A DNA stretch of 13,502 nt from Prevotella sp. (GTDB taxonomy: Bacteria; Bacteroidota; Bacteroidia; Bacteroidales; Bacteroidaceae). The stretch is taken from NCBI GenBank assembly GCA_021204735.1, contig JAJPYV010000384.1, forward strand, positions 1-13,502. The letters are read 5' to 3'. Below the pieces are notes generated by a model, which was not told where the DNA came from, did no database searches, and worked only from the letters and a program-made list of their open reading frames with translations. Below, one piece after another: positions 5,321-13,502 of the stretch (within the stretch, counting starts at the first letter, position 1; every line of letters begins with the position of its first letter). The translations under genes and the position numbers were made by a program.

Positions 5321-6358
5321 ATGATACTTGACAAAATAGCGAAAATGCTTGAGGAGGTGAAAAACCTCACGGCGTCGACCCCCGAAGAGACAGAGAGTTT
5401 GAGATTGAAATATCTTAGTAAGAAAGGCGAGATCAACGCATTGATGGCAGACTTCCGCAATGTTGCAGCGGAGCAGAAGAAAGAGGTTGGCATGAAGCTC
5501 AACGAGCTGAAACAGACCGCATTAGAGCGTATCAACGCATTGAGGGAACAGTGTGAGGCAAAAGATACGAAAGACGATTTTGTTGACCTTTCTCGTTCGC
5601 CATATCCGATAAGGTTAGGAACCAGGCATCCTTTGACTATAGTTAAGAATGAGATAATCGACATATTCACACGCATGGGCTTTATCCTTGCCGACGGACC
5701 GGAGGTAGAGGATGATTTACATGTTTTCACGAAGATGAATTTCGCAGCTGACCATCCGGCAAGAGACATGCAAGACACATTTTTCGTGGATGTCAATCCC
5801 AATGACGTAACGAAGAACATAATATTGCGCAGTCATACCAGTTCTGTTCAGGCACGTGTTATGGAGACGACCCAGCCGCCGATACGTGTGATCTGCCCGG
5901 GACGTGTTTACCGCAACGAGGCGATTACGGCACGTGCACACTGTTTTTTCCATCAGGTAGAAGGACTGTATATAGACAAGAATGTATCTTTTACCGATTT
6001 GAAGCAAGTGCTTCTCACTTTTGCACGTGAGCTTTTTGGGGCGGACACAAAGATAAGGCTGCGCCCAAGTTATTTCCCATTCACAGAGCCGAGTGCAGAG
6101 ATGGACATCTCCTGCCATATCTGTGGCGGCAAAGGCTGCGGTTTCTGCAAATATACCGGTTGGGTAGAGATATTAGGTTGCGGAATGGTAGATCCTAACG
6201 TGCTTGACCTTTGCGGCATAGACAGTAAGGTGTATAGCGGCTACGCTTTCGGTTTGGGAATTGAGCGCATAACCAACCTGAAATATCATGTGGCAGATTT
6301 AAGGATGTTCTCAGAAAATGACGTAAGATTCTTGAAAGAGTTTGAAGCAGCTAAGTGA
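5321..6358 (+). CDS. pheS: Phenylalanine-tRNA ligase alpha subunit
   Basis: A 345-residue class II aminoacyl-tRNA synthetase subunit that pairs with PheT as an alpha2-beta2 enzyme to charge tRNA-Phe. Residues 1-85 form the N-terminal coiled-coil region that contacts tRNA. Motif 2 is at about 194-214 (GRVYRNEA...FFHQVEG), and FTEPSAEMDI is at 254-263. Motif 3, GLGIERI, is at 311-317. Between them, CHICGGKGCGFC (265-276) has two CxxC pairs that could bind zinc; the same insertion occurs in Bacillus-type PheS and is absent in E. coli. The start at 5321 is chosen because an in-frame ATG at 5282 lies inside the promoter. pheT is not adjacent: the next gene is a pectinesterase. No terminator was seen in the 55-bp gap after it. 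Confidence 0.96.
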   Translation: MILDKIAKMLEEVKNLTASTPEETESLRLKYLSKKGEINALMADFRNVAAEQKKEVGMKLNELKQTALERINALREQCEAKDTKDDFVDLSRSPYPIRLGTRHPLTIVKNEIIDIFTRMGFILADGPEVEDDLHVFTKMNFAADHPARDMQDTFFVDVNPNDVTKNIILRSHTSSVQARVMETTQPPIRVICPGRVYRNEAITARAHCFFHQVEGLYIDKNVSFTDLKQVLLTFARELFGADTKIRLRPSYFPFTEPSAEMDISCHICGGKGCGFCKYTGWVEILGCGMVDPNVLDLCGIDSKVYSGYAFGLGIERITNLKYHVADLRMFSENDVRFLKEFEAAK

Positions 6359-6395
6359 GATTTTTGAGAGAACATATATATTTAGTGAATAATTA

Positions 6396-6409
6396 AAAAC
6401 TAATCTTGT
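6396..6409 (+). promoter_or_regulatory. Leader motif shared by the two pectinesterase genes
   Basis: AAAACTAATCTTGT ends 4 nt before the ATG at 6414. The identical 14 bases occur at 9485-9498, also 4 nt before the ATG of the second gene. Bacteroidetes start regions are often A-rich with this flavour, so it may be a translation-enhancing leader or simply reflect common ancestry. I found no convincing promoter in the short gap after pheS; the nearest -7-like strings (6359-6366 and 6377-6384) each miss one consensus base. Confidence 0.5.
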
Positions 6410-6413
6410 TAAT

Positions 6414-9209
6414 ATGAAAAAACGAATTTTAAAAGGTGGATTATTGTGCCTATTTTCTTTCATTACTTGTATAGCGTGGGCGCAGAGTGAAGATTCAAGC
6501 ATTCAGGAAAAACAGCTATACACTACTTCATTTACAGAGTGGAGTACATTTGACAGGAAAAACAATTATGTTGAAGGTGATAAGTGGGCTGTAACCACAA
6601 AGTACAGTCATGAAGATTTGACTTTTGAGTTGCATGGTGTTGGTGTTGATCCAACAGCGACGATTTCAACCTATACAGGTTACATGATTACCGCAAAGTA
6701 CACGGGAGAAGAGGCAGATGGGGAGCCATACGTTATTACTACTCCGCTTGCATCAATCACAAAGATTGAATTGACGCAGGCAGCAACAGGTGGAACTCGT
6801 GGAATCAAGGTTTCCGTTAAAGGAGATGGTGATGATGATTGGGTAGCTATACATAATAAGTCAATCGGCACTTCATCAGGAGAGGACTTGACATTGACTG
6901 TAAATCGTACTAATTGTCAGATTAAGTTTGAGTCATTTGCTTTGGCACAAAACGCATACGTTACAGATCTTGCTATTTATGGAAATATTGATACGTCGTT
7001 AACGCCATCCCTTGGTACTTTTTCTGTTAATGGAACATCGTATGATGCTTTAGATATATTCGAGGAAGATTCAGACGGAAATATGGCGGCTACGATAGAA
7101 ATACCTAAGGATGAAATTATGATTTCGCAGGAGAATCCATTGGCAGACGTAACAACATTGAATGGTGATATTACGAGTACGACATACGAGGTGTCTGATG
7201 AAGGTACTGTGGTAACAATAGTAGTAACTGCGAATGGAGAAACAGTTACATATAAGTTGACAGTAATATACAAGCCAGATTACACATTATATTATATGGA
7301 CACTGATGGAACAACACAACTTGGAACGCAGATTGTAGAAAAAGATGCTGCTATCGGTCAGTTTGAGGATTTGACGTCTAAAGTAACAGTTACAGAAGGC
7401 AAGACGTTCCGTGGTTGGTTTGTATCATCAGAAGGAGGACAGAAATATACCACAGAAGATGTGATAACTGAAGATACATATCTCTATGCAGTAGCAACAG
7501 AAACAGAGACGATGAATACGACAGCACGCTACTCATACGCCCTTACAGACGAATATTTCTATGCAGAAGATCATGAGGCATTCGAGCCTACAGGCGGAAG
7601 TTGGCACGATGCGACACACGGTTGGGCGTTTAGCAGTGGAGACAAGATTGACTTGTTAGTTGGAGGTCACGCATATATAATGCTGACACTTTGTTCTTCA
7701 TCGAGCAGTTCTGCTGTAATCACCCTTTCTGACGCGGAAGGCAATGTAATAGCTACAGTAAATGCAAAGGGAACTGACGGAGCAGTATCACCTCTTGAAT
7801 ATACGGGAGGAGCAGGTACATTGACACTCTCGATGAGCGGTACGACATACTTGCATGCTTTAACGATAGCCAACGTAGAAGATAAGCCTGTAGAGAAGAA
7901 CGATGAAGGTTATTACGTAGTAAAGGCAGGTGATGTTGACCATTTGCTCACTACGCTTGAGATTGTAAATTCCTCGGCATCATCAAGTTCACGTACATAT
8001 ATTTTCATTCCAGATGGAACATACGACCTTGGAAGTGCGTCATTGACCCCTATCTCTGGTGCAAATATCTCAATTATCGGTCAGAGCATGGAGAATACGA
8101 TAATCAAGAACAATTCAAAAGAGGAAGGTATATCCATAACCGCAACATTCCTGATAACAGGTAATTATTGCTATATGCAAGACTTAACATTGCAGAACGA
8201 GTATCCATATTATAACGGTGGTGCAGCAGGGCGTGCAGTATGTATACAAGATAAGGCAAACCGCACAATATGCAAGAACGTCCGTATGCTTTCATATCAG
8301 GATACTTATTATTCAAACAACTCAACAGCCGAGAAGTATTTTGAGACATCAGATATCCACGGAACAGTAGACTTCATTTGCGGTGATGGTGCAGTTTATT
8401 TCAACGAATGTACTCTTACTGTAGAGCCACGTAACGCTGACGGTTCAGGCGCCTGCACTATAACAGCTCCAGCTACTGCTTCAGGGAAACATGGATATAT
8501 ATTCAATGGATGTACTATAGATAACTATGCTGCAAGTTACAATTTTGGACGAGCATGGCAAGGTGACCCAGAATGTGTATATCTCAATACTACGTTGAGT
8601 GATAATAAACTGATTAGTGATCGTTGGACTACTGCAGGTATGAATGTATATGCAAAAAGATTCTACGAGTATAATACTATGGATGCAAATGGCAATGTCG
8701 TTTCACCAGTGGAGAATACATTGACGTTTACCTATAATAACGATAGCTATACATATAACACCATTCTTACGGCTGATGAGGCTGCTGAATATGCGATTGA
8801 CAAGATATTCACATCATGGACGCCAACAGAATATACAGCACAGAAATCAATGGACATATTGACTGGAAATGGAAATGAACTTACATGGAATACTGTTGAT
8901 GGAGCTATAGCCTACGCTGTATTCAACAACGGTGAGTTTGTGGATATTACAGGAAATACTTCATACACTGTAACGGATGGAGACATTGCTAATTACACTG
9001 TACGTGCAGCCAACGAGTACGGCGGTTTTGGAGACGCAGCCAGTACAACAAGTGCGGGTATTTCCAATACGGTTGTCAGTGGAAATATCTTGAGAACTTC
9101 TTATTACAGTCTTCAAGGAGCACGTGTGAGTAATGCCTACGCAGGTTTGGTAATAAAGGTTGACACTATGGACGATGGTCAACAGGTTGTAAGTAAAATT
9201 ATCAAATAA
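6414..9209 (+). CDS. Secreted multidomain CE8 pectinesterase (931 aa)
   Basis: Pectin methylesterases remove methyl groups from galacturonate in pectin; this one should act outside the cytoplasm. Residues 1-23 are a signal peptide (KGGLLCLFSFITCIAWA, then Q). Residues 36-190 are an unnamed beta-rich module. Residues 197-285 are an Ig-like beta module. Residues 290-365 resemble a Listeria-Bacteroides InlB repeat (FRGWFVS..GGQKYT). Residues 378-490 are another beta module. Residues 500-735 are the CE8 beta-helix, with YQDT (Gln629, Asp630), GTVDFICGDG (Asp653) and GRAW (Arg713, Trp715), matching the two catalytic Asp and the substrate-binding Arg of plant and Erwinia enzymes. An Fn3-like segment follows (822-876), then a C-terminus (YYSLQGARV...GLVIKV) resembling a type IX secretion sorting domain. 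Arg607 stands where the family usually has an oxyanion Gln. The gene is 55 bp after pheS and ends in a strong terminator. Confidence 0.88.
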   Translation: MKKRILKGGLLCLFSFITCIAWAQSEDSSIQEKQLYTTSFTEWSTFDRKNNYVEGDKWAVTTKYSHEDLTFELHGVGVDPTATISTYTGYMITAKYTGEEADGEPYVITTPLASITKIELTQAATGGTRGIKVSVKGDGDDDWVAIHNKSIGTSSGEDLTLTVNRTNCQIKFESFALAQNAYVTDLAIYGNIDTSLTPSLGTFSVNGTSYDALDIFEEDSDGNMAATIEIPKDEIMISQENPLADVTTLNGDITSTTYEVSDEGTVVTIVVTANGETVTYKLTVIYKPDYTLYYMDTDGTTQLGTQIVEKDAAIGQFEDLTSKVTVTEGKTFRGWFVSSEGGQKYTTEDVITEDTYLYAVATETETMNTTARYSYALTDEYFYAEDHEAFEPTGGSWHDATHGWAFSSGDKIDLLVGGHAYIMLTLCSSSSSSAVITLSDAEGNVIATVNAKGTDGAVSPLEYTGGAGTLTLSMSGTTYLHALTIANVEDKPVEKNDEGYYVVKAGDVDHLLTTLEIVNSSASSSSRTYIFIPDGTYDLGSASLTPISGANISIIGQSMENTIIKNNSKEEGISITATFLITGNYCYMQDLTLQNEYPYYNGGAAGRAVCIQDKANRTICKNVRMLSYQDTYYSNNSTAEKYFETSDIHGTVDFICGDGAVYFNECTLTVEPRNADGSGACTITAPATASGKHGYIFNGCTIDNYAASYNFGRAWQGDPECVYLNTTLSDNKLISDRWTTAGMNVYAKRFYEYNTMDANGNVVSPVENTLTFTYNNDSYTYNTILTADEAAEYAIDKIFTSWTPTEYTAQKSMDILTGNGNELTWNTVDGAIAYAVFNNGEFVDITGNTSYTVTDGDIANYTVRAANEYGGFGDAASTTSAGISNTVVSGNILRTSYYSLQGARVSNAYAGLVIKVDTMDDGQQVVSKIIK
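8064..8106 (+). repeat. 43-bp perfect match to 12086-12128
   Basis: The two pectinesterase genes differ at many third positions, yet this stretch at the start of the CE8 domain (encoding NISIIGQSMENTII) is identical for 43 bases with the copy at 12086-12128. Strong constraint or recent gene conversion could explain it. Confidence 0.85.
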
Positions 9210-9234
9210 GCGCCAAAAGTTAAACTGAATTGTG

Positions 9235-9271
9235 AAAAACTCCTCACATTTGAAAGTGTGAGGAGTTTTTT
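9235..9271 (+). terminator. Strong intrinsic terminator after the first pectinesterase
   Basis: A perfect 14-bp stem (9235-9248 with 9257-9270), core CTCCTCACA/TGTGAGGAG, and an 8-nt loop. The stem is flanked by A and T runs, so it could work on either strand. It lies 25 bp after the stop at 9209 and should separate the two paralogues into different transcripts. Confidence 0.92.
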
Positions 9272-9372
9272 AATGGCTTTATTGTAAATTAAACGAAAAA
9301 TTGTAGATAAGATTGTTGAAAATAATCATAAAATTTTTTGCTTTTTAGTATTATCATGTCAGAAAATTTATG

Positions 9373-9380
9373 TAAATTTG
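9373..9380 (+). promoter_or_regulatory. Promoter -7 box for the second pectinesterase
   Basis: TAAATTTG followed by CA fits TAnnTTTGC. A start near 9387 would leave a leader of about 116 nt before the ATG at 9503, longer than the others here. No TTTG lies 19-21 bp upstream; the nearest (9337-9340) is 32 bp away. The leader holds no obvious riboswitch. Confidence 0.5.
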
Positions 9381-9484
9381 CAGAATGAAGCATTAAATAA
9401 GATGTTTGATAAATTATGTTGAGCATTGCTGTTCAGAGGAAGATTATCGAATCAAAAATTTTTTAATCAATATCTATTAATTTT

Positions 9485-9498
9485 AAAACTAATCTTGT
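9485..9498 (+). promoter_or_regulatory. Second copy of the shared leader motif
   Basis: Identical 14-base string to 6396-6409, again ending 4 nt before the start codon. The surrounding start region is also similar (TTAAAA before, AATTATGAAA against TAATATGAAA after). Confidence 0.5.
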
Positions 9499-9502
9499 AA
9501 TT

Positions 9503-12500
9503 ATGAAACAACTATTACTGAAAGGAGGTTTACTATGCCTCATGTCTCTCATTACCTGCTTAGCGTGGGCTGACGAGACTACGGCGTTATGGGATTGGCA
9601 GAACGATGTACCTGAAGGTATAAAAGCTACTGCCATTGAAAATGGCACTGGAACAATCGAGTCCACTGTTGATGGTATCACGATGTATGTAGATGCAAGT
9701 AGTGGAAAACTCAACAGTGCTGACAGGTATGAGCAAGGTGCAACCGATGCACAGTTCAATAGCGGAACGATTATCCGTGTGCCGGTGGTATCAACGAGCG
9801 ATGTTGTTACAGTTGTTGGTTATCCGAATTATTCTTACTACACCATTGGCGGAGGTGATGAACTCACCAATACCAACGAATATACTGCAACCGACATAGA
9901 CGTAAACAAATACGGATATGTTGAGATTGTATCTACAAGTAACGGCAGTTATCTGTATTCAGTATCTGTAACCTACGCAAGTGATGATGACCTCAGCGAG
10001 ATAAGCGAGGATATGAGCGTTATGAAAGATGAGACATACGTAGGAGAAGAAAGCGGAGATGATACAGATGCAGACGAGGCAACATCTGCAGTATGGGATT
10101 GGCAACACGACAATCCAGCAGGAATATGGGAAAATACAGATATTGACGGAACTACAGGTTATGTTGACTCCAATGTTGAGGGAATACAATTGTATGTTGA
10201 CGCAACTTCCGGTAAATTGAATAGTGTAGAAAGGTATGAGAAAGGCAATAACGATGTTCATTTTACGAGAGGCGCGATTATCTATATCCCTGTAAGGTCA
10301 AAGGGTGATGTAGTTACAGTTACCGGTTATCCAAGTTATTCTTTTTACTATTACGGAGATGCCGAGAATGACATTCAGAATAATACCACGACATATACTG
10401 CAACAGCAGCAGATGCAGCTGATGGATATGTCAAGGTAACATCTTCTGATGACAACACATATCTTTATGGTATAAGGGTAGATTACGCAAGTACATCACT
10501 TGTAAAGGAAAAGCCGCTTTACACCACATCATTCACAGAGTGGGATACATTTGACAGAAAGACCAACTACACCACTGGTGACACTTGGAGTGTTAAGACG
10601 AATTACAGTCATGAAGACCTGACATTTGAGTTGCACGGAGTAGGTGTTGACCCGGAAGGAACGAATTCAAAGTTCGAGAATTACGTTGGTTATATGATTA
10701 CAGCAAAGTACACGGATGAAGAGCAAGATGGTGAACCTTACGCCATAACGAGTCCTCTTGCCTCAATCACGAAGATTATATTGACACAGTGTGCTACTGG
10801 TGGAACCCGTGGTATAAAGGTTTCAGTAAAGGGTGATGGTGATGATGATTGGGTTATAATACACAATGCCACAATCGGAACAGCAGCAGGCGAGGAGTTG
10901 ACATTGGATGTTAACCGCACGAACTGTCAGATTAAGTTTGAGGCATTCACATTAAATCAGAACGCATACGTAACAGATCTTGCTATATATGGAAAGGTTG
11001 ACTATACCAATGTGCCTCAACTTGAATCATTCGATATTAACGGTGATACCTACTATGCAGATGATATCTTCGAAGAGGATGCAGATTTGAATATGGCAGG
11101 TAATGTTTATATCAGCGAGACAGCAGAGAAAGTTTCTGAATCAAATCCATTGACAAATGTAACAGCATCCAACGGTGAAGTTTCTGGAGATATCACATAC
11201 GAGGAGACAGAGGATGGAACTCTTGTAACAATCAATGTTGCCTTAGATGATGAGACGACAACTTACAAACTGACAGTTGGTCCGAAACCTAAGTACACTT
11301 TATACTATATAAATACCGACGGAGAGACTGTTCTTGACGATTCTCAGATTATTGAGGAAGACGCAACAATAGGAGAATTCTTGGATTTGAGTTCATCAAT
11401 AACAGTAGAAGATGGTTATGCATTCCGTGGTTGGTATGTATCTGCCGATGGTGGTCGTAAGTACACCGAGGATGAGGTGATAACAGGCGACACATATCTC
11501 TATGCAGTAGCAACAGAGATTGAGACACAGAGTACAACGGCACGTTACACCTACGATTTGACAAATCAGTATTTCTATGCAGAAGATCACGAGGCATTCA
11601 ATCCTAATGGCGGATACTGGCATGATACACAGCACGGCTGGGCATTCAGCACAGGAGAGTCGATAGACATTCTCGTAGGAGGTCATGCATATATAAGTAT
11701 GAGTCTCTGTCTTTATGCAAATGAAGGAACTACTATCACGCTTAGCAGTTCAGATGGAACAGTGATAGGGTCAGTAGATGGCCAGGTAAGCAGTGATGGG
11801 GCTTCAGCATCAATAGAATATACAGGTAGTGCAGACGTTTTGACGCTCACGATTGATGGTGGTACGGTATATATCCACACATTGATAATCGCCAATGTAG
11901 AGGATTCACCGATAGAGAAGAACGAAGCAGGTTACTATGTAGTCAATGCAGGCGATGCAGATCATCTGCTCAACACACTTGACATGGTTAACTCAGTAGC
12001 AAGCACCAGTGAGCGTACATATGTATTTATTCCAGATGGAGATTATGACCTCGGCAATGCAACATTGACACCTATTTCCGGTCCTAATATCTCAATTATC
12101 GGTCAGAGCATGGAGAATACGATAATCAGGAATACACCAGAAACTGAGAGTATCGATGGAACAGCAACATTCCTCGTAACAGGCGACAACTGCTACATCC
12201 AAGACCTTACATTGAAGAACGAGTATCCATATTACACTGCTGGAGGTTCAGCCGGTCGTGCAGTATGTCTACAGGATAAGGCAACCCATACGATTTGCAA
12301 GAATGTACGTATGCTGTCATATCAAGATACCTACTATTCACAAAACGGCACAGCAGAGAAGTATTTCGAGAACTCGGAAATTCATGGAACAGTTGACTTT
12401 ATTTGCGGTGACGGAGCCGTTTACTTCAACGAATGTACGCTTGTGACAGAGTCTCGTTCAGCTGACGGTGCTTCAGGAGAATGTACAATCACTGCACCTA

Positions 12501-13243
12501 ACACAGCAACAGGTTCAAGCTATGGATATGTATTCAACGGATGTACGATAGAAAACTATGCAACAACATACAATTTCGGACGTGCATGGAACTATGAGCC
12601 GAGGTGTGTTTACCTGAACACGACATTGAAAGATGTTGGAGGTTTGAGAACTGAGCGTTGGAATCCAACAGGTATGAATAATACAATACCAACGGTATTC
12701 GGAGAGTATGGTACACTTGATGCTGATGGAAATGACATTACCCCAAGTGAGAATTATGTTTCATTCAATTCCATTGACAGTTTAATAAACACTATCATTA
12801 CAGCAGACGAGGCTGCAGAATACACCCTTGAGAAGGTATTCCCATCATGGACACCAGCAGAGTATGCAGCACAGTTAACTATGGGAGATGTAACAATTGA
12901 TGAAAGCACTCTTACATGGGATGCTGTTGACGATGCATTAGCATACGCAGTATTCAACAATGACGAGTTGGTAGATATCATCAGTGGCACTTCATATACA
13001 GTTACTGACGGTGATGCAGCAGACTACACTGTACGTGCTGCAAACCAGTATGGTGGTTTTGGTGAGGTTAGCGGATCGGATGGTACTACAGGTATCAGCA
13101 ACGCAATCAGCGATGGCAATGTATTGAGAAGTGTTTACTACAACCTGCAAGGAGCACGCGTAAGCAGTGCTTACAAGGGAATAGTAATCAAGGTTGATAC
13201 AATGGAAGATGGTACGCAAGTGGCAAGAAAGCAAATTAAATAA
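9503..13243 (+). CDS. Secreted CE8 pectinesterase with duplicated N-terminal module (1246 aa)
   Basis: A paralogue of the preceding gene with the same predicted role. Residues 1-23 are a signal peptide (KGGLLCLMSLITCLAWA). Two copies of a module of about 135 residues follow, 27-160 and 193-330, each starting A[LV]WDWQ and ending [TD]YAS; both contain VDA.SGKLNS and a VVTV.GYP.YS segment. A very acidic linker (161-193) joins them. Residues 336-1246 then align along their length with the smaller enzyme: first beta module (338-498), Ig-like and InlB-like segments, second beta module (688-800), CE8 domain, Fn3-like segment and sorting-type C-terminus. CE8 landmarks are Gln941 and Asp942 (YQDT), Asp965 (GTVDFICGDG), Arg1027 and Trp1029 (GRAW). 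Arg919 replaces the usual oxyanion Gln, as in the paralogue. The duplicated module may bind polysaccharide; that is inference. The gene has its own promoter-like site and terminator. Confidence 0.88.
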   Translation: MKQLLLKGGLLCLMSLITCLAWADETTALWDWQNDVPEGIKATAIENGTGTIESTVDGITMYVDASSGKLNSADRYEQGATDAQFNSGTIIRVPVVSTSDVVTVVGYPNYSYYTIGGGDELTNTNEYTATDIDVNKYGYVEIVSTSNGSYLYSVSVTYASDDDLSEISEDMSVMKDETYVGEESGDDTDADEATSAVWDWQHDNPAGIWENTDIDGTTGYVDSNVEGIQLYVDATSGKLNSVERYEKGNNDVHFTRGAIIYIPVRSKGDVVTVTGYPSYSFYYYGDAENDIQNNTTTYTATAADAADGYVKVTSSDDNTYLYGIRVDYASTSLVKEKPLYTTSFTEWDTFDRKTNYTTGDTWSVKTNYSHEDLTFELHGVGVDPEGTNSKFENYVGYMITAKYTDEEQDGEPYAITSPLASITKIILTQCATGGTRGIKVSVKGDGDDDWVIIHNATIGTAAGEELTLDVNRTNCQIKFEAFTLNQNAYVTDLAIYGKVDYTNVPQLESFDINGDTYYADDIFEEDADLNMAGNVYISETAEKVSESNPLTNVTASNGEVSGDITYEETEDGTLVTINVALDDETTTYKLTVGPKPKYTLYYINTDGETVLDDSQIIEEDATIGEFLDLSSSITVEDGYAFRGWYVSADGGRKYTEDEVITGDTYLYAVATEIETQSTTARYTYDLTNQYFYAEDHEAFNPNGGYWHDTQHGWAFSTGESIDILVGGHAYISMSLCLYANEGTTITLSSSDGTVIGSVDGQVSSDGASASIEYTGSADVLTLTIDGGTVYIHTLIIANVEDSPIEKNEAGYYVVNAGDADHLLNTLDMVNSVASTSERTYVFIPDGDYDLGNATLTPISGPNISIIGQSMENTIIRNTPETESIDGTATFLVTGDNCYIQDLTLKNEYPYYTAGGSAGRAVCLQDKATHTICKNVRMLSYQDTYYSQNGTAEKYFENSEIHGTVDFICGDGAVYFNECTLVTESRSADGASGECTITAPNTATGSSYGYVFNGCTIENYATTYNFGRAWNYEPRCVYLNTTLKDVGGLRTERWNPTGMNNTIPTVFGEYGTLDADGNDITPSENYVSFNSIDSLINTIITADEAAEYTLEKVFPSWTPAEYAAQLTMGDVTIDESTLTWDAVDDALAYAVFNNDELVDIISGTSYTVTDGDAADYTVRAANQYGGFGEVSGSDGTTGISNAISDGNVLRSVYYNLQGARVSSAYKGIVIKVDTMEDGTQVARKQIK

Positions 13244-13247
13244 AAAA

Positions 13248-13285
13248 TCAAGCCCCCTCCAACTCCCCCATTAGGGGAGAGCAAA
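13248..13285. repeat. C-rich hairpin element, probable dispersed repeat
   Basis: A C-rich then G-rich segment (CCCCCTCCAACTCCCCC, then AGGGGAGAG) just after the stop. CTCCCC (13263-13268) and GGGGAG (13274-13279) form a 6-bp stem with a 5-nt loop. I recall very similar strings between genes in many Bacteroidetes genomes, so it is likely a multi-copy intergenic repeat. No T tract follows, so it is not the terminator. Confidence 0.5.
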
Positions 13286-13335
13286 GTTTGAAAGGGACTT
13301 GCAGAGACGGGAAGATTTATTAAATTTGAATAAGA

Positions 13336-13379
13336 AAAATCAGCATTACATGTAAAAAGTGTGATGCTGATTTTGTTTT
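13336..13379 (+). terminator. Intrinsic terminator after the second pectinesterase
   Basis: A 15-bp stem (13336-13350 with 13360-13374) with one G-U wobble, core TCAGCAT/ATGCTGA, a 9-nt loop, and a TTTTGTTTT tail. It lies about 90 bp after the stop codon. Confidence 0.88.
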
Positions 13380-13410
13380 GATGAGAAAATAGCAAATTAT
13401 AATAGCTTTT

Positions 13411-13444
13411 TTTGCCAATATATTGAGGATTTTGTGTAAGTTTG
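13411..13444 (+). promoter_or_regulatory. Promoter for the gene at the right edge
   Basis: The -33 element TTTG (13411-13414) and -7 box TAAGTTTG (13437-13444, followed by CA) are separated by 22 bp, close to the usual 19-21. A start near 13450 leaves a leader of about 29 nt. Confidence 0.6.
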
Positions 13445-13478
13445 CAGTCTAAAACAGAAAAACCAAATCTACTAAAAT

Positions 13479-13502
13479 ATGAAAAAGTCAGTATTATTAA
13501 AA
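13479..13502 (+). CDS. Start of an exported protein gene, cut by the window edge
   Basis: The last 24 bases encode MKKSVLLK. A promoter lies upstream and the leader (AACCAAATCTACTAAAAT then ATG) resembles those of the two pectinesterases. Their proteins begin MKKRILKGGLL and MKQLLLKGGLL, so this may be a third paralogue with the same signal peptide. Only eight codons are visible, so the function is a guess from position. Confidence 0.55.

Noticed and set aside
5251..5820. 189-residue minus-strand reading frame
   Set aside because: Antisense to the start of pheS; serine- and phenylalanine-rich sequence of the kind produced by a shadow frame, and it crosses the pheS promoter.
6359..6384. Promoter for the first pectinesterase in the gap after pheS
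   Set aside because: Two -7-like strings each miss one consensus base and neither has a -33 element at a suitable distance; readthrough from pheS or a promoter I cannot see is as likely.
6414..6485. Pectinesterases as lipoproteins (FITC and LITC near residue 19)
   Set aside because: Thr just before Cys is atypical for a lipobox, and a good signal peptidase I site (AWA, then Q or D) follows in both proteins.

Overview
The window looks like the chromosome of a gut or rumen Bacteroidales bacterium of the Prevotella/Segatella type. The reasons are AT-rich intergenic DNA, promoters of the Bacteroidetes form TAnnTTTG (five good examples, all TAnnTTTGC), little use of Shine-Dalgarno sites, lipoproteins of Bacteroidetes-specific families (DUF4827-like and DUF4348-like), and large secreted multidomain pectinesterases. 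The assignment rests on recognising families and motifs by eye; no search was run.

Layout. Positions 1-2104 (+) hold a promoter, a DUF4827-type lipoprotein and a GlmM-type phosphosugar mutase, probably one operon. Positions 2105-2458 have no protein gene but are structured: a palindromic element just after glmM, a complete small transcription unit on the minus strand (promoter at 2324-2353, hairpin terminator at 2249-2274) that could encode a small RNA of about 70 nt, and a 20-bp direct repeat copying the 3' end of the next gene. Positions 2459-5193 (-) hold a probable operon read as DUF4348-type lipoprotein, murB, then a PhnP-like metallo-beta-lactamase-fold hydrolase. A 127-bp divergent promoter region separates it from pheS (+, 5321-6358). 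Positions 6414-13243 (+) hold two paralogous secreted CE8 pectinesterases of 931 and 1246 residues, each followed by a strong hairpin terminator. The window ends with the first eight codons of another exported protein, probably a third member of the array.

How the genes fit together. The first half is housekeeping: GlmM and MurB both act in making UDP-sugar precursors of peptidoglycan, and PheS charges tRNA-Phe. The second half is accessory: a tandem, expanding family of pectin methylesterases that should remove methyl groups from plant pectin outside the cytoplasm. The two esterases share their signal peptide, leader sequence and all C-terminal modules. The second has gained about 300 residues at the N-terminus, made of an internally duplicated module joined by a very acidic linker.

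The most interesting points are the candidate minus-strand small RNA, whose sequence is partly complementary to translation-start regions of the type found in this window, and the pectinesterase array, whose members share an Arg where the classical family has an oxyanion-hole Gln. I saw no CRISPR array, tRNA, rRNA, transposase or phage gene.
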